Shown here in pieces: positions 52,214 through 61,316 of a stretch of DNA of 64,000 nucleotides. Where the stretch lies: positions 41,231-105,230 of the forward strand of contig QWHC01000015.1 in assembly GCA_021404685.1 (NCBI GenBank), read 5' to 3'. Positions within the stretch are counted from its first letter, which is position 1, and every line of letters begins with the position of its first letter. The stretch is from Chloroflexi bacterium CFX4 (lineage in GTDB: Bacteria > Chloroflexota > Anaerolineae > Aggregatilineales > UBA2796). Position numbers and translations under genes: made by a program. The notes below the pieces were generated by a model that was not told the DNA's origin, ran no database searches, and saw nothing but the letters and a program-made list of their open reading frames with translations.

Positions 52214-52540
52214 ATGACAAACACGCACCGTTTCCTGCCCGATCTGGTTAAAGCAGCGGGCGAGATTCCATCGGATAGCATTTTGAGCCGCACTTTGCAC
52301 GATGATGCACACTGCAAAGTGGTGCTGTTTGCCTTTGCAGCAGGGCAAGCGCTTTCCGAACACAGTGCTGCACAATCTGCACACCTCTACATTGTGCAGG
52401 GTGAGGCACAGCTTACCTTAGGGGAGAGCAGCTACACTGCCAGCAGCGGTGCGTGGGCTGCCATGCCGCCGCGCCTGCCGCACAGTGTACAGGCAAAAAC
52501 ACCGCTCATCTTGCTGCTGACGTTGATGAAGGGCGGTTGA
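52214..52540 (+). CDS. Small cupin-domain protein
   Basis: A 108-residue single-domain cupin: LSEHSAAQSAHLYIVQGEAQLTLGES and the second motif MPPRLPHSV. The first motif keeps two His but lacks the usual following Glu pattern, so metal binding is uncertain. AAAGGAAGTT precedes this ATG; the upstream in-frame methionines overlap the SCO gene. It is co-transcribed with the SCO and NnrS-like genes and may bind a small molecule or metal. Confidence 0.85.
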   Translation: MTNTHRFLPDLVKAAGEIPSDSILSRTLHDDAHCKVVLFAFAAGQALSEHSAAQSAHLYIVQGEAQLTLGESSYTASSGAWAAMPPRLPHSVQAKTPLILLLTLMKGG

Positions 52541-52544
52541 GACT

Positions 52545-53645
52545 ATGCCACGGAGTTTGGCGCTGCGCTTGCCGGTGTTGGCAGTTATTTTCAGTGTGGC
52601 GGTGATGGGCTTATGGGCAGCACTTGTCCGCATGGGTTGGAATTTGCCCATCCCTGCACCGCACCTTGTTGGAATGCATGGCGGCTTAATGGTGGCGGGC
52701 ATGTTCGGCACCCTCATTGCCCTCGAAAGGGCAGTGGCGTTGGCGGGACTCAGCACCAAACGCTTTCATTGGGCATACCTTGCGCCTTTGATGAATGGAC
52801 TGGGTGCGGTAGTGCTGCTTTGGGAAGGGGCGACACCTTTGGCGCGCCTGCTCTTGGTGGTGGGTAGTGTGGGCATGTTGGTGATGTTCGGCTTCATGCT
52901 CAAGCGGCACACTGCCGATCACAGCCTTGTGATGGCGCTTGGCGCACTGTTTCTATTTGGCGCAAACCTAGCGTGGTTACTGGATGTACCGCTGTATCAG
53001 ATTGTGCATATGTGGATTGCCAGCCTTGTGCTGACGATTGCCGGTGAGCGCCTCGAACTCTCGCGGGTGCGGCGGCTTGGCAAAACGGAACGCCGTTTAT
53101 TTATGATCGCCGCAGGACTGTATAGCATAGGCGCTGTGTTGTGCCTATTCGCGCTTGATGCAGGTGTTCGCTTAGCAGGCGTTGGGCAAATTTGCCTTGC
53201 GTTGTGGCTGCTGCGTTACGATGTAGCAACACGCACTGTTCATAAACAAGGGCTGCCGCGCTTTGTGGCGATCTGTTTGTTATTGGGTTATGTGTGGCTA
53301 GGCATCGGTGGTGGCATCGGCAGCTTCAGTGGCGCGCTGTATGGCGGCTTCCTTTATGATGCACTGCTGCACGCGGTGCTGGTAGGCTTTGTCGCTTCCA
53401 TGGTCTTCGGACACGCACCAATTATCTTCCCAGCAGTCTTAGGTCGCCCTATTAGGTGCACGCCGCTTTCCTATGGGTATCTATTCCTACTGCATGGTTC
53501 GCTTGTGCTGCGCGAGATGGGTAATTTTGCCCAGTCTTTGGAGGTGCGGCAGTGGGGCGGCTTACTCAATGTGAGTGCGGCGGCAATCTTTGTGCTGGTC
53601 ACCTTGATCAGCGTGTTGGGTACATCACCCAAAACAGCAAGCTGA
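52545..53645 (+). CDS. NnrS-like polytopic membrane protein
   Basis: A 366-residue protein with about eleven to twelve helices. PAPHLVGMHGGLMVAGMFGTLIALERAVAL and ALLHAVLVGFVASMVFGHAPIIFPAVLGRPI resemble the HAGLM/GHA-blocks of NnrS, a haem-copper membrane protein linked to nitric-oxide tolerance; several His line the helices. The protein length is typical. It is 4 bp after the cupin gene and ends the nitrogen-oxide cluster. The NnrS assignment is by motif and context. Confidence 0.8.
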   Translation: MPRSLALRLPVLAVIFSVAVMGLWAALVRMGWNLPIPAPHLVGMHGGLMVAGMFGTLIALERAVALAGLSTKRFHWAYLAPLMNGLGAVVLLWEGATPLARLLLVVGSVGMLVMFGFMLKRHTADHSLVMALGALFLFGANLAWLLDVPLYQIVHMWIASLVLTIAGERLELSRVRRLGKTERRLFMIAAGLYSIGAVLCLFALDAGVRLAGVGQICLALWLLRYDVATRTVHKQGLPRFVAICLLLGYVWLGIGGGIGSFSGALYGGFLYDALLHAVLVGFVASMVFGHAPIIFPAVLGRPIRCTPLSYGYLFLLHGSLVLREMGNFAQSLEVRQWGGLLNVSAAAIFVLVTLISVLGTSPKTAS

Positions 53646-53766
53646 GTTAGGCAGTGGTGGGTGTAGATAGGGTATTTAGGGTATTGTGGCAGCTTCAGAG
53701 GGTGTATTAGATGTGTGTATTGTACAATAGGCGCTTATCGCAAAAACATTTGGGCATCATCATGCT

Positions 53767-54420
53767 GTGAGTGACTCAACCATGCAGGACGCTCTTTATT
53801 CAGGCATCATCTTAGCGGGCGGACGCAGCCGCCGCATGGGTGAGGACAAGCGCACGTTGCGCTTATGGGGTGAATCTGCGCCAACACTGCTCGAACACAC
53901 CTGCGCTGTGTTGGCATCCCTGTGTGCTGAAGTGATTGTGGTCTTGAATGATCCTGAGGCATGGTCTAGCTTGCCCGTGCGCCTCGTGCGCGATAGCCTG
54001 CCGAATGGCGGCGTGCTAGGCGGCTTATACAGCGGATTATTAGCAGCGCAGCATGAATATTGCCTTGTGGTTGGCGCTGATATGCCTTTTTTGAAGGCTG
54101 ACCTGCTGCGGGCAATGCTTGCCCATCCAACGCCTTATGAAGTGCTTGTGCCGCGCCACACCGCGGCGGATGCTACGCGCAACCACAGCGCCCTAGAGCC
54201 GTTACACGCCATCTATCGGCGTGACTGTCACACACGACTAGGTGAGATGCTAGCAAACGGCGAACGGCGCATCGCCACTTTTATTGAGCGCTTAGCGGCT
54301 GTTTTTGTCCCGCCATCGTTGCTGGCGGAGCATGATCCGCAGGGACATGCCTTCCTGAACCTGAACACACCCGAAGATGTGGCACGCGCACGCGCCATAT
54401 TGCGCGATCATCCAGCGTAG
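53767..54420 (+). CDS. mobA: Molybdenum cofactor guanylyltransferase
   Basis: MobA attaches GMP to molybdopterin, making the bis-MGD cofactor of DMSO-reductase family enzymes. The 217-residue protein has the nucleotide loop IILAGGRSRRMGEDKRTLRLWG and the metal-binding VVGADMPFLKADLL, plus LRDSLPNGGVLGGLYSGL-like GG motif (residues around PNGGVLGG). The start is uncertain: GTG at 53767 or ATG five codons later (MQDALYS), neither with a strong Shine-Dalgarno. Its 3' end overlaps the converging FmdE-like gene by 13 bp. The client is probably the molybdoenzyme on the other strand. Confidence 0.9.
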   Translation: MSDSTMQDALYSGIILAGGRSRRMGEDKRTLRLWGESAPTLLEHTCAVLASLCAEVIVVLNDPEAWSSLPVRLVRDSLPNGGVLGGLYSGLLAAQHEYCLVVGADMPFLKADLLRAMLAHPTPYEVLVPRHTAADATRNHSALEPLHAIYRRDCHTRLGEMLANGERRIATFIERLAAVFVPPSLLAEHDPQGHAFLNLNTPEDVARARAILRDHPA

Positions 54421-55007
54421 GCAACCTCAGGGCGGGCGATCACATAATAGCCCTCACCGGCACAACTGCGGCATACCAACTCACCGTTGACCAATACCTC
54501 ACGCTCATTGAGGATTTCCTCACCGCACGCCGCGCAGTTCACGCGCACACCGGCGCGGCTGATGACGGCGTGCATGTCCAACGTCAGGCTGACGGACTGC
54601 ACCTTGAACAACTCGGCAGGCGTCAGGTGTTGATATGACTCTAGCTGCGCGTGCCAACGGCTGCGCGCCTCTGGATAGAGTGCCGCGGCGCGGCTGCGAA
54701 TCTCTGGGCGCGGCGCAAGGCGCACAGCGCGTTCAGTCTGCGAGTCGTAGAAGGTGGCAGCAACCTTGCCGTAGTCCAACAGGCGCATGGTGCGGTGTCC
54801 CAACCAACAGCCGCTGGCAACCGCTACGCCGTCGGCAAAGCAGCCATCGGTCTCGATCAGTGCGTAGAGCCGCTTATTTTCTTGTGGCAGCACCAAGCCG
54901 AGCAGTTCGCCAGCATAGATGCCCATCTGGACGCCTAGCACTTGGCGCGGACATAAGTGATTGTGCAGTGCTGCCGATTGCGCGAGCAAGGTTTGTAGGT
55001 TGGGCAT
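54408..55007 (-). CDS. FmdE-family protein (formylmethanofuran dehydrogenase subunit E-like)
   Basis: A 199-residue protein with the FmdE core HNHLCPRQVLGVQMG (His and Cys likely metal ligands) and DGCFADGVAVASGCWLGHRTM, followed by a C-terminal zinc ribbon (CAACGEEI...CRSCAGEG). Bacterial FmdE proteins are found next to molybdo- and tungsto-enzyme genes and may act in cofactor handling. An upstream TTG is possible; AAAGGA lies about 10 nt before this ATG. It is 71 bp after the ttrA-like gene, behind a strong inverted repeat. Confidence 0.88.
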   Translation of the reverse strand: MPNLQTLLAQSAALHNHLCPRQVLGVQMGIYAGELLGLVLPQENKRLYALIETDGCFADGVAVASGCWLGHRTMRLLDYGKVAATFYDSQTERAVRLAPRPEIRSRAAALYPEARSRWHAQLESYQHLTPAELFKVQSVSLTLDMHAVISRAGVRVNCAACGEEILNEREVLVNGELVCRSCAGEGYYVIARPEVAYAG

Positions 55008-55030
55008 GGTCAATCAATCCTTTCTGAGAT

Positions 55031-55062
55031 GTGGGCAGATCAGTTGAAGCTGACCTGCCCAC
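55031..55062. repeat. Strong inverted repeat between the ttrA-like and fmdE genes
   Basis: GTGGGCAG/CTGCCCAC (8 bp) continues past one mismatch into TCAG/CTGA with a 6-nt loop. It lies 17 bp after the ttrA-like stop. No T-tract follows on the minus strand; it may reduce downstream expression or stabilise mRNA. Confidence 0.5.
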
Positions 55063-55078
55063 CGTTTACCAAGACTGC

Positions 55079-58000
55079 TTAGGCGCGTTCGATTTTCACT
55101 TTGGTGCTATAGAATACGGCACTGCCGCCGGCAAGGTCAGTCAGGGTGACGTTTTGCAGCACAGGGTCGGTTCGCATGGCGGCGTTGGCATGGAAGCCTG
55201 CCTGACGGCGCACATCGCCCTTGACGGTCTGCCCATCAATGACAATGTCGCGTGCGCCGCTTGCCCAGTGTCCCCAGCCTAGCCCGAAGGCAACCACGCC
55301 CGGACGCATTCCCTGCACAACTTTTAGTTTGCCAACCATTGGTACTTCCGAGCCGTTTTGCAAGTCCCAAACGCCGCGTGGATTGCTGGCAGAGCTAACC
55401 CTGACCAGTTCACCGTGACGCAAGCCAAGCCGTGCGGCATCTGTTGCGCTCATGATCAAGGTGTTCTCTGGCATCACCGAAAGCAGCCAGTAGTTCGAGA
55501 TGGTGCGCGCTTTGGTCATGGTCATCTCTTTGTAGGTGATCAGTGTGAAGCCATATTCGTCGCCATCCGCAATCGGCTCGCCAATGCTAGAAAGGTGCGA
55601 CGTCACATAGAGCGGATAGCCAATGAACGGTTTGCCCGTCATGCTGTTGAGGGTGGTCGCTGTTTTCTCTTGGTAGAGGTTGATCTGCTTAGCGTATGGG
55701 TTTGCCAGCATATCGCCCTTGTAGTCTTTGCCCTCACCTTGCCAGCGTCCGCCGCGGTTCATTACATAGATAGTTTGCCGCCAGAGCTTTTCATCGCCGC
55801 CTAGAATTGCCTTCCAGCGCGCTGCATCAAAGACCTGCTTGGGCAAATGTGCGCGTGCGGCAAGGAAAATCTCAACTTCGCGGTCGTCTGCCTCTGGCAC
55901 ACCGTCGCTGCCGTCCTCTTTCTCGCCATAGGCAAGGTTTGCCACCATACGCAGATAGTAGTCTTCTGGGTAGATGTACGGCACGCCTTCACCGAAGCCG
56001 TTCGGTCCGAAGCCGGGCAACGCTAAGCGTTCAGCAATGCCAAGCAACAGTGCCTCGAAAGAAAGCGGCATCTCTTGCCCAAAGACCGTCACCATCTGCC
56101 AGCCGGGAATAGAAATGGTTGGGTTGCGGATGTTCTCGACCTTGTAGGTGACTGATGGGTGCGTGCCGTGGAATTCCCAACGCTCTAGATAGCTGAGGTC
56201 GGGGAAGATGTAGTCAGCATACATCGAGGTTTCACCAACCAAAATGTCTGAGGTAATGATGAGCGGCAGCTTTTTCGGATCGGCCAGCACTTCAATCATC
56301 TTGTGGGCGGCGGGCAGCGCGTAGTTAATCGCGCTCATGTAGAACATGGCGATCTTGACAGGATACGGATAGGCGTCGCCAATAGAGGGCAAATCCTCTT
56401 GGTAGATGTCGGTTGCCAGTGGGAACCATGGGCGCTTAGCGGGGTAACCGTTGAAGATAGTAGAGCGCTCATAGCTAACCGTCGTCCGCAAGATATCCAA
56501 GCCGAATGCCACATTAGCACCATTGCTCATTTTGCCCAGATCAAACGGACCTTTGGCGCGGCTGCCAAGCCGATCATAGGTAGTCGGTTTGCTCATGCCG
56601 CCTTTGTGATCGTAGTTACCAATCAGGGCGTTGAGTGTGAAGAAGATGAAGCTGGTGTAGAAGCCGTTGGTGTGCTGCGAGGCGCCGCGATGAATATCAA
56701 TGACTGCCTGCGTGCCGTAGCTGGTGAACTCACGCGCCAGCTCAATAATATCGCTCGCCTGGATGTCTGCAATGGCTGCCCATTCTTCGATTGTTTTCTC
56801 GGCGGCTGCCTCACGGATGATCTGCAAGCCGCTTTTCACGGTGATCGTCTCGCCTGCTGCGTTTTGCAGCGTCGTCTCCACAAATAGATCGCCAACGACG
56901 GGCAGTTCAGTGCTGTTTGGATCAACAGGTGTTGGTCTGCCATCCACCGATACCACGAATGGATCAAAGGTGAACTTTGTGCCATCTGCGGTCACATAAA
57001 CCGTAACATCTTTACCATCTTTATCTTGCTCAGTTTCCTTGCTCACCAAGCCGAGTTCCAAGCCACGCACCAATTTGCCGGGTGCGCCGTTCTTAATGTG
57101 AACAAGCCAAGCGCTATCCGTCCAAGAGGTCTCGCCAATGGCGTTGGCGGCTGCTTTGTTGGCTGCGCTCAGGAAGCGCTTGTTGATGCGCTCATTCTCG
57201 AACATCCAGCGCATCATGCCTAAGCCAAGCGCGGAGTCCTCACCGGGCTTGATCGGTATCCATTTCCATGCTTTGGCAGCGGCTTTTGAAAAGCGCGGAT
57301 CAACGACAACATAGCGCAAGCCGCGGTCCACAGCGCCTTCCGTCAGTGGCGTCACGCGCAGCGGCGGACCGTAGTTCGCCTCAAACATATTAGCGCCAAC
57401 AAAGATCACGAATTTGCTGCTTTTAAGGTCTGCTTGCCAGTAGAACTTGAGACCACCGGTAAACTTGCTGCCATCCCACTGCTCGCTCATCGCCTTGCCG
57501 GCAAAATACAAGCTACCTTGGCAGACTGTCGTATGTCCGTTGGCATTGTTAGACCCCATGCCGCCTTTGACGAAGCGCTGCACCAAATCGCCGCGCCCGC
57601 TCTTGAGGCGCCCCCAGATAAAGGCAAACTGATTGTTCTTCGGCCCCAGATCAGGATGATCGGGATCGATCAGCTTATCGAGATCATCGGCGAAGGTGGT
57701 CTTGAATTCCTCGACAAGTGCCTGTTTCTTCTCAGCGTCTTTTTCGTCCACAATCTTCTTGACGAAATCGGACATCGCCTTAGCGACTTTGGCATCGCGC
57801 AGGGCGTACACATCTTTGAAGCCCTCAACTTGCCCCTCACCGAATAAGTCACCACCTTCAATGATTTCATCAAGTGCCTGTGCAAAAGGAATGGTCACCC
57901 ACTGCCCTTCACCGCGCTTGGTGCCGGGACGGCGCTTCAGCACGCTGATAATGCGGTAGGGATCGTAGGCGGATTGCAAGCCGGCTTGCCCCTTTGGGCA

Positions 58001-58366
58001 AAGCGCGCCTTCAATGCTGCCTGCTTCGGCAGCGGGCGTGCTGTACGGGATGTGTGGGTGCATTGTCCAAGGGTTGTATGGATTGCCTTCAATTTTGGAG
58101 GCAACGCCTTCCCAAACCTTCACCTTGATGCCACAGCCCGTGTTGCACTGCAAGCAGACCGAATAAATCTGGCGCTCTGGTGCAGAGAGTGGCGAGGTGC
58201 CTGCCACAGCGCCATCTTGGGCAGCCAGCAAGCGATCAAAGGCGGGCAGGCTGCTCAGCAGGGCGGCAGCACCGCCGCTTGCCGCGCTCAGCTTCAAAAA
58301 GTCGCGCCGTGAGAGCGTGCAGGACTCTGGCTGCGCTTGTTCGGGTAAAAGTGGTTTATCGCTCAT
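55079..58366 (-). CDS. Tetrathionate-reductase-like molybdoenzyme catalytic subunit (TtrA-like CISM)
   Basis: A 1,095-residue bis-MGD enzyme of the DMSO-reductase family, exported by the Tat path (SRRDFLKLSAASGG). The FeS site near the N-terminus is C71, C74, C78 with C123. A Cys in NGHTTVCQGS fits the Mo ligand of the PsrA/PhsA/TtrA branch. The pterin-binding region is typical, and the C-terminal domain includes GLRHGELVRVSSAS. The ATG has GAGGGA 7 nt upstream; an earlier start would overlap the NrfD-like gene. Gene order and the linked PhnD-type sensor suggest tetrathionate or a related sulfur/arsenic oxyanion as substrate; substrate is not proved. At 1,095 residues it is a little longer than TtrA (~1,020). 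Confidence 0.88.
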   Translation of the reverse strand: MSDKPLLPEQAQPESCTLSRRDFLKLSAASGGAAALLSSLPAFDRLLAAQDGAVAGTSPLSAPERQIYSVCLQCNTGCGIKVKVWEGVASKIEGNPYNPWTMHPHIPYSTPAAEAGSIEGALCPKGQAGLQSAYDPYRIISVLKRRPGTKRGEGQWVTIPFAQALDEIIEGGDLFGEGQVEGFKDVYALRDAKVAKAMSDFVKKIVDEKDAEKKQALVEEFKTTFADDLDKLIDPDHPDLGPKNNQFAFIWGRLKSGRGDLVQRFVKGGMGSNNANGHTTVCQGSLYFAGKAMSEQWDGSKFTGGLKFYWQADLKSSKFVIFVGANMFEANYGPPLRVTPLTEGAVDRGLRYVVVDPRFSKAAAKAWKWIPIKPGEDSALGLGMMRWMFENERINKRFLSAANKAAANAIGETSWTDSAWLVHIKNGAPGKLVRGLELGLVSKETEQDKDGKDVTVYVTADGTKFTFDPFVVSVDGRPTPVDPNSTELPVVGDLFVETTLQNAAGETITVKSGLQIIREAAAEKTIEEWAAIADIQASDIIELAREFTSYGTQAVIDIHRGASQHTNGFYTSFIFFTLNALIGNYDHKGGMSKPTTYDRLGSRAKGPFDLGKMSNGANVAFGLDILRTTVSYERSTIFNGYPAKRPWFPLATDIYQEDLPSIGDAYPYPVKIAMFYMSAINYALPAAHKMIEVLADPKKLPLIITSDILVGETSMYADYIFPDLSYLERWEFHGTHPSVTYKVENIRNPTISIPGWQMVTVFGQEMPLSFEALLLGIAERLALPGFGPNGFGEGVPYIYPEDYYLRMVANLAYGEKEDGSDGVPEADDREVEIFLAARAHLPKQVFDAARWKAILGGDEKLWRQTIYVMNRGGRWQGEGKDYKGDMLANPYAKQINLYQEKTATTLNSMTGKPFIGYPLYVTSHLSSIGEPIADGDEYGFTLITYKEMTMTKARTISNYWLLSVMPENTLIMSATDAARLGLRHGELVRVSSASNPRGVWDLQNGSEVPMVGKLKVVQGMRPGVVAFGLGWGHWASGARDIVIDGQTVKGDVRRQAGFHANAAMRTDPVLQNVTLTDLAGGSAVFYSTKVKIERA

Positions 58367-58380
58367 GATACAGTCCCTCT

Positions 58381-59565
58381 CTATTCCTGTGTGCGTTTGG
58401 ACAAAACAGGCAGGAAGCGCAGCCCTAGCCCATACAGCAAGGCGCCAAAGCCAAAGACGAAGATGACGACCAGCCATTCATTGGCGTTTGGCACATAGTT
58501 CAAATTCAGTTTTTGGTGATGATATGCCTCTGCCAAGCCTTCTAGCTCTGGTGTTGCCAAGACGGGAATGACGATGTTTAAGGTGACCGCGACGAAGGTA
58601 ACGACGCTCAACGCTGCGCCGATCATCAGCAACCAGCGGCTTTTGTAGAACAGGAAGTAGATCACCACAGGCACAATCACGCCTAGCAAAATGTGCATGA
58701 TCCAGAAGCTCCACCAGAAAGGACCTGTCAGGATGAGCTGAAGTGCCGCTGCACGCTGTGGATTGCCGCCGCCTTGATAGAGGATGGTGAACGCAAGCAC
58801 ACCCGCAACAAAGGTGCCGCCTAGCATCAGCCAACCGGCAATCTGCGCCAAGCGCTGCGTCAGGCGTGTATAGTCATCCGATGTCTTATCCGTCCAGAAA
58901 ACAACCACCAACAGCAACAGTAAACTTGCGCCAGCCGCCAAGGCTGAGATGAAGAACATAAGCGGTAGGTTGGAGGTATTCCACAACGGGCGGGCTGCCA
59001 CCACGCCGAAGATCGAGCCGCTGACTAGGATCAACATCAAACCAAGCGGCAAACTGAGCAATCCCAATACCTTGAGCAGTCCTTTTGCCGTGCCGCGCAG
59101 GGCAAGCAATAACTCGACGGCGAGTAGGAGAAGATAGGCAGTGTGCAGCCAGACCATCCAGGTGATCATTGAGCCGAAATCGGCGTAAAGGTAAACATGC
59201 CAGAAGCGCTCGAAATGCCCTAAGTCCATAGCAACAAGGATGAGCGCCATGAGCAGCACCACAAAACCCGTGAACAAGACCAGGGGCTTAATCTTTGCCA
59301 GTGTATAGTTATCGGCAAGGTAGACCATGCCCGAAAAGAGCATTAAACTGCCAACTTCTAGCCAAACCAGATAATCGTAGAAGCCAACCCACAAGCCCCA
59401 CGGCACATAGCTGCCGATGGCTGCTGGCGCTAAGCCGAAACGCAACCGATCCAACATGCCGACCGCACCGATCAGCAGGGCAATTGCACCCACGATCCAA
59501 ATTAAATCTGTCAGGCGCAGCGTAAAACGCGGGCGCTTTTCAGCAGTTGAAACTATCTGAGCCAT
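58381..59565 (-). CDS. NrfD/PsrC-type quinone-interacting membrane subunit (TtrC-like)
   Basis: A 394-residue integral protein with about ten helices, the quinol-binding anchor of a complex iron-sulfur molybdoenzyme. The start MAQIVSTAEKRPRF leads into LIWIVGAIALLIGAVGML; typical blocks are LWVGFYDYLVWLEVGSLMLFSG and the helix with FWSFWIMHILLGVIVPVVIYF. Conserved His and acidic residues lie in loops. AGGAGG sits 5 nt before the ATG. It lies between the ferredoxin and catalytic subunit genes with 9- and 14-bp gaps, matching the ttrB-ttrC-ttrA order. Confidence 0.92.
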   Translation of the reverse strand: MAQIVSTAEKRPRFTLRLTDLIWIVGAIALLIGAVGMLDRLRFGLAPAAIGSYVPWGLWVGFYDYLVWLEVGSLMLFSGMVYLADNYTLAKIKPLVLFTGFVVLLMALILVAMDLGHFERFWHVYLYADFGSMITWMVWLHTAYLLLLAVELLLALRGTAKGLLKVLGLLSLPLGLMLILVSGSIFGVVAARPLWNTSNLPLMFFISALAAGASLLLLLVVVFWTDKTSDDYTRLTQRLAQIAGWLMLGGTFVAGVLAFTILYQGGGNPQRAAALQLILTGPFWWSFWIMHILLGVIVPVVIYFLFYKSRWLLMIGAALSVVTFVAVTLNIVIPVLATPELEGLAEAYHHQKLNLNYVPNANEWLVVIFVFGFGALLYGLGLRFLPVLSKRTQE

Positions 59566-59574
59566 GAGTGCCTC

Positions 59575-60519
59575 CTATTTCAGGTAGTAAACGCGAGGCT
59601 CGGTGCCGAGTTCTTCGCGCAAGCGTAGGACGTTCGGGCTGGCAATTAGCTCCGCGACGAGGCTTTCGGGATCGTTGGCATCGCCAAAGAGCGTGGCACG
59701 CCCAATGCACGTTGTGACGCACGCCGGCAACACGCCTTCCAGAATGCGGTGCTGGCAGAAGTGGCATTTGCGAGCGTTGCCAACGGGCGAATTGCGCCCT
59801 TCCCGTGCATACTGTTTACCATATTCAAAGTTGGGTGCGCGTTCGTAATCGTCGGCAGCTGCTGTGCCAACCAGCCCCTGAATAACAGGGATTTCTTCGG
59901 TGTAGGTGAAGCCGAAATCGGAAACACGCGCCGAATAGGGGCAGGCTGTTAGGCAGTAACGGCAGCCAATGCAGCGCTCATAGTCCATCTCCACAATGCC
60001 TTCCGCATTTGTGAAGGTGGCGCGCACTGGGCAAACTGGCACGCAAGGTGGATTTTCGCACTGCATACAGGGGCGCGGAATGAAGCGGCGTGCCACATTC
60101 GGATAGGTGCCGTATTCTTCTTCGATCACTGGGCGGTAGACGACGCCGGGCGGCAGTTTGTTCTCTGCCACGCAGCCAATGGTGCAGGCATGGCAGCCGA
60201 TGCACTTCCGCAGATCGATCACCATCACCCAGCGGCGCTCGCTGGGCTGCTTTTGCAAGGCGCGGAGCAGTTCAAGGCGCATCCGCTCCAGCACGTCAAG
60301 CGCCCTCAGATCGGCGCTGCTCTGCCCTTGATTCAAAGTGCCTCGTACAATTTGTTCTTCGTAGGCGGCAAGTGCAGCCTGTGGGTCTGCCGCAAACTGA
60401 TCGAGCGCGGCAACTGCCAAAGCAGCACCGCCAGCCGTAGCAAGCGCGCCCAAAAAATTGCGGCGGCTCACTTCGCTGGTGGTGGTTGGCTCAGGTCTAA
60501 GTTTTTCTTGTTCGGTCAT
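59575..60519 (-). CDS. Four-cluster ferredoxin subunit (TtrB/DmsB-like, Tat-exported)
   Basis: A 314-residue electron-transfer subunit. The Tat signal is [14 protein letters not shown]. Four [4Fe-4S] motifs follow: [42 protein letters not shown] and [20 protein letters not shown]. It relays electrons between the NrfD-like and catalytic subunits on the outer side of the membrane. The ATG with AGGAAGGG 4-5 nt upstream is preferred over one five codons earlier (M-R-K-G-Y). It heads the structural operon, directly after a promoter with a candidate response-regulator site. Confidence 0.93.
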   Translation of the reverse strand: MTEQEKLRPEPTTTSEVSRRNFLGALATAGGAALAVAALDQFAADPQAALAAYEEQIVRGTLNQGQSSADLRALDVLERMRLELLRALQKQPSERRWVMVIDLRKCIGCHACTIGCVAENKLPPGVVYRPVIEEEYGTYPNVARRFIPRPCMQCENPPCVPVCPVRATFTNAEGIVEMDYERCIGCRYCLTACPYSARVSDFGFTYTEEIPVIQGLVGTAAADDYERAPNFEYGKQYAREGRNSPVGNARKCHFCQHRILEGVLPACVTTCIGRATLFGDANDPESLVAELIASPNVLRLREELGTEPRVYYLK

Positions 60520-60534
60520 ATAGCCCTTCCTCAT

Positions 60535-60551
60535 CTCGACAAGATGTCGAG
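60535..60551. repeat. Perfect inverted repeat just before the ttrB-like Shine-Dalgarno
   Basis: CTCGACA and TGTCGAG with a 3-nt spacer. The TGTC/GACA arms echo the site at 60637-60655, so it may be a second regulator site or a leader hairpin that limits ribosome access. Confidence 0.5.
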
Positions 60552-60620
60552 GGCAGCTACCTTTTGAAGTAGCCTAACTGTAGTGGAAAGGCGTTTCACC
60601 ATTCAGCGGGAAAAGTCCTT

Positions 60621-60655
60621 ATTATAGTGTGGGATCTGTCAGGTTTTTCCCGACA
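60621..60655 (-). promoter_or_regulatory. Promoter of the molybdoenzyme operon with candidate response-regulator site
   Basis: On the minus strand a TATAAT -10 (60621-60626) has no consensus -35. In its place is an inverted repeat, TGTCGGG-AAAAA-CCTGACA (60637-60655, 6 of 7 pairs), overlapping the -35 zone. This layout fits a promoter activated by the adjacent NarL-type regulator. Confidence 0.6.
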
Positions 60656-60662
60656 AGGCTTC

Positions 60663-61316
60663 TCAGGAGTCGTTCAGCAGATTGTGGGCAAGGGCAAACT
60701 GCACCAACGCTGCCCGCGAACGCAGGTTGAGCTTTTCCATGCCGCGCCCGCGGTAGGTTTCGACGGTTTTCGGGCTAAGGTTCAGGCGCTCGGCGATCTC
60801 GGCGGAGGTGTAGCCCCGTGCGACCAAGATCAGCACCTCACGCTCACGGTCGCTTAGGGTTGCCCACGGATCCGAGTCAGGCGTGCTGGTGGATGGCAAT
60901 ACATCCTCCAACAGCAGGCGCGTCATGGCAGGATGCACGTAAATCTCGCCACGCAACACGGCGCGCACCGCCGCAATTAACTCGCTATCCACTGCTTTTT
61001 TCAGCACATAGCCAGCAGCACCGCTGCGTAGCGCCTGCCGCAAATAGCCCTCATCATCGTGCATGGTCAGCACCAAAATTCGGCAATTCGGCAGCAGCTT
61101 CCGCAGCAGCGGCAGTGCTTCCAGCCCGCCTAGCGAAGGCATCGAAAGGTCAAGCAGGATTAAATTGGGCTGTGTTTGCTCTGCCAGCGCTAATGCCTCT
61201 GCGCCACTGCTTGCCTCACCGACAATCGTTAAGTCGGGCTGTGCGCCAAGCATGAGGCGCAGTCCGGCACGTAGAATGGCGTGGTCATCGGCGAGCAGAA
61301 TTTTGGTGTGAGACAT
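60663..61316 (-). CDS. NarL/FixJ-family response regulator (TtrR-position)
   Basis: A 217-residue regulator: receiver domain with DDH acidic triad, phospho-acceptor Asp56 (LILLDLSMPSLGG), Thr in VLTMHD and Lys in GYVLKKAV; C-terminal LuxR-type helix-turn-helix (LSDREREVLILVARGYTSAEIAERLNLSPKTVETYRGRGMEKL). AAAGG lies 9 nt before the ATG. The start lies 88 bp inside the 3' end of the kinase gene, in another frame. It probably activates the ttrB-like operon 128 bp downstream. Confidence 0.94.
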   Translation of the reverse strand: MSHTKILLADDHAILRAGLRLMLGAQPDLTIVGEASSGAEALALAEQTQPNLILLDLSMPSLGGLEALPLLRKLLPNCRILVLTMHDDEGYLRQALRSGAAGYVLKKAVDSELIAAVRAVLRGEIYVHPAMTRLLLEDVLPSTSTPDSDPWATLSDREREVLILVARGYTSAEIAERLNLSPKTVETYRGRGMEKLNLRSRAALVQFALAHNLLNDS

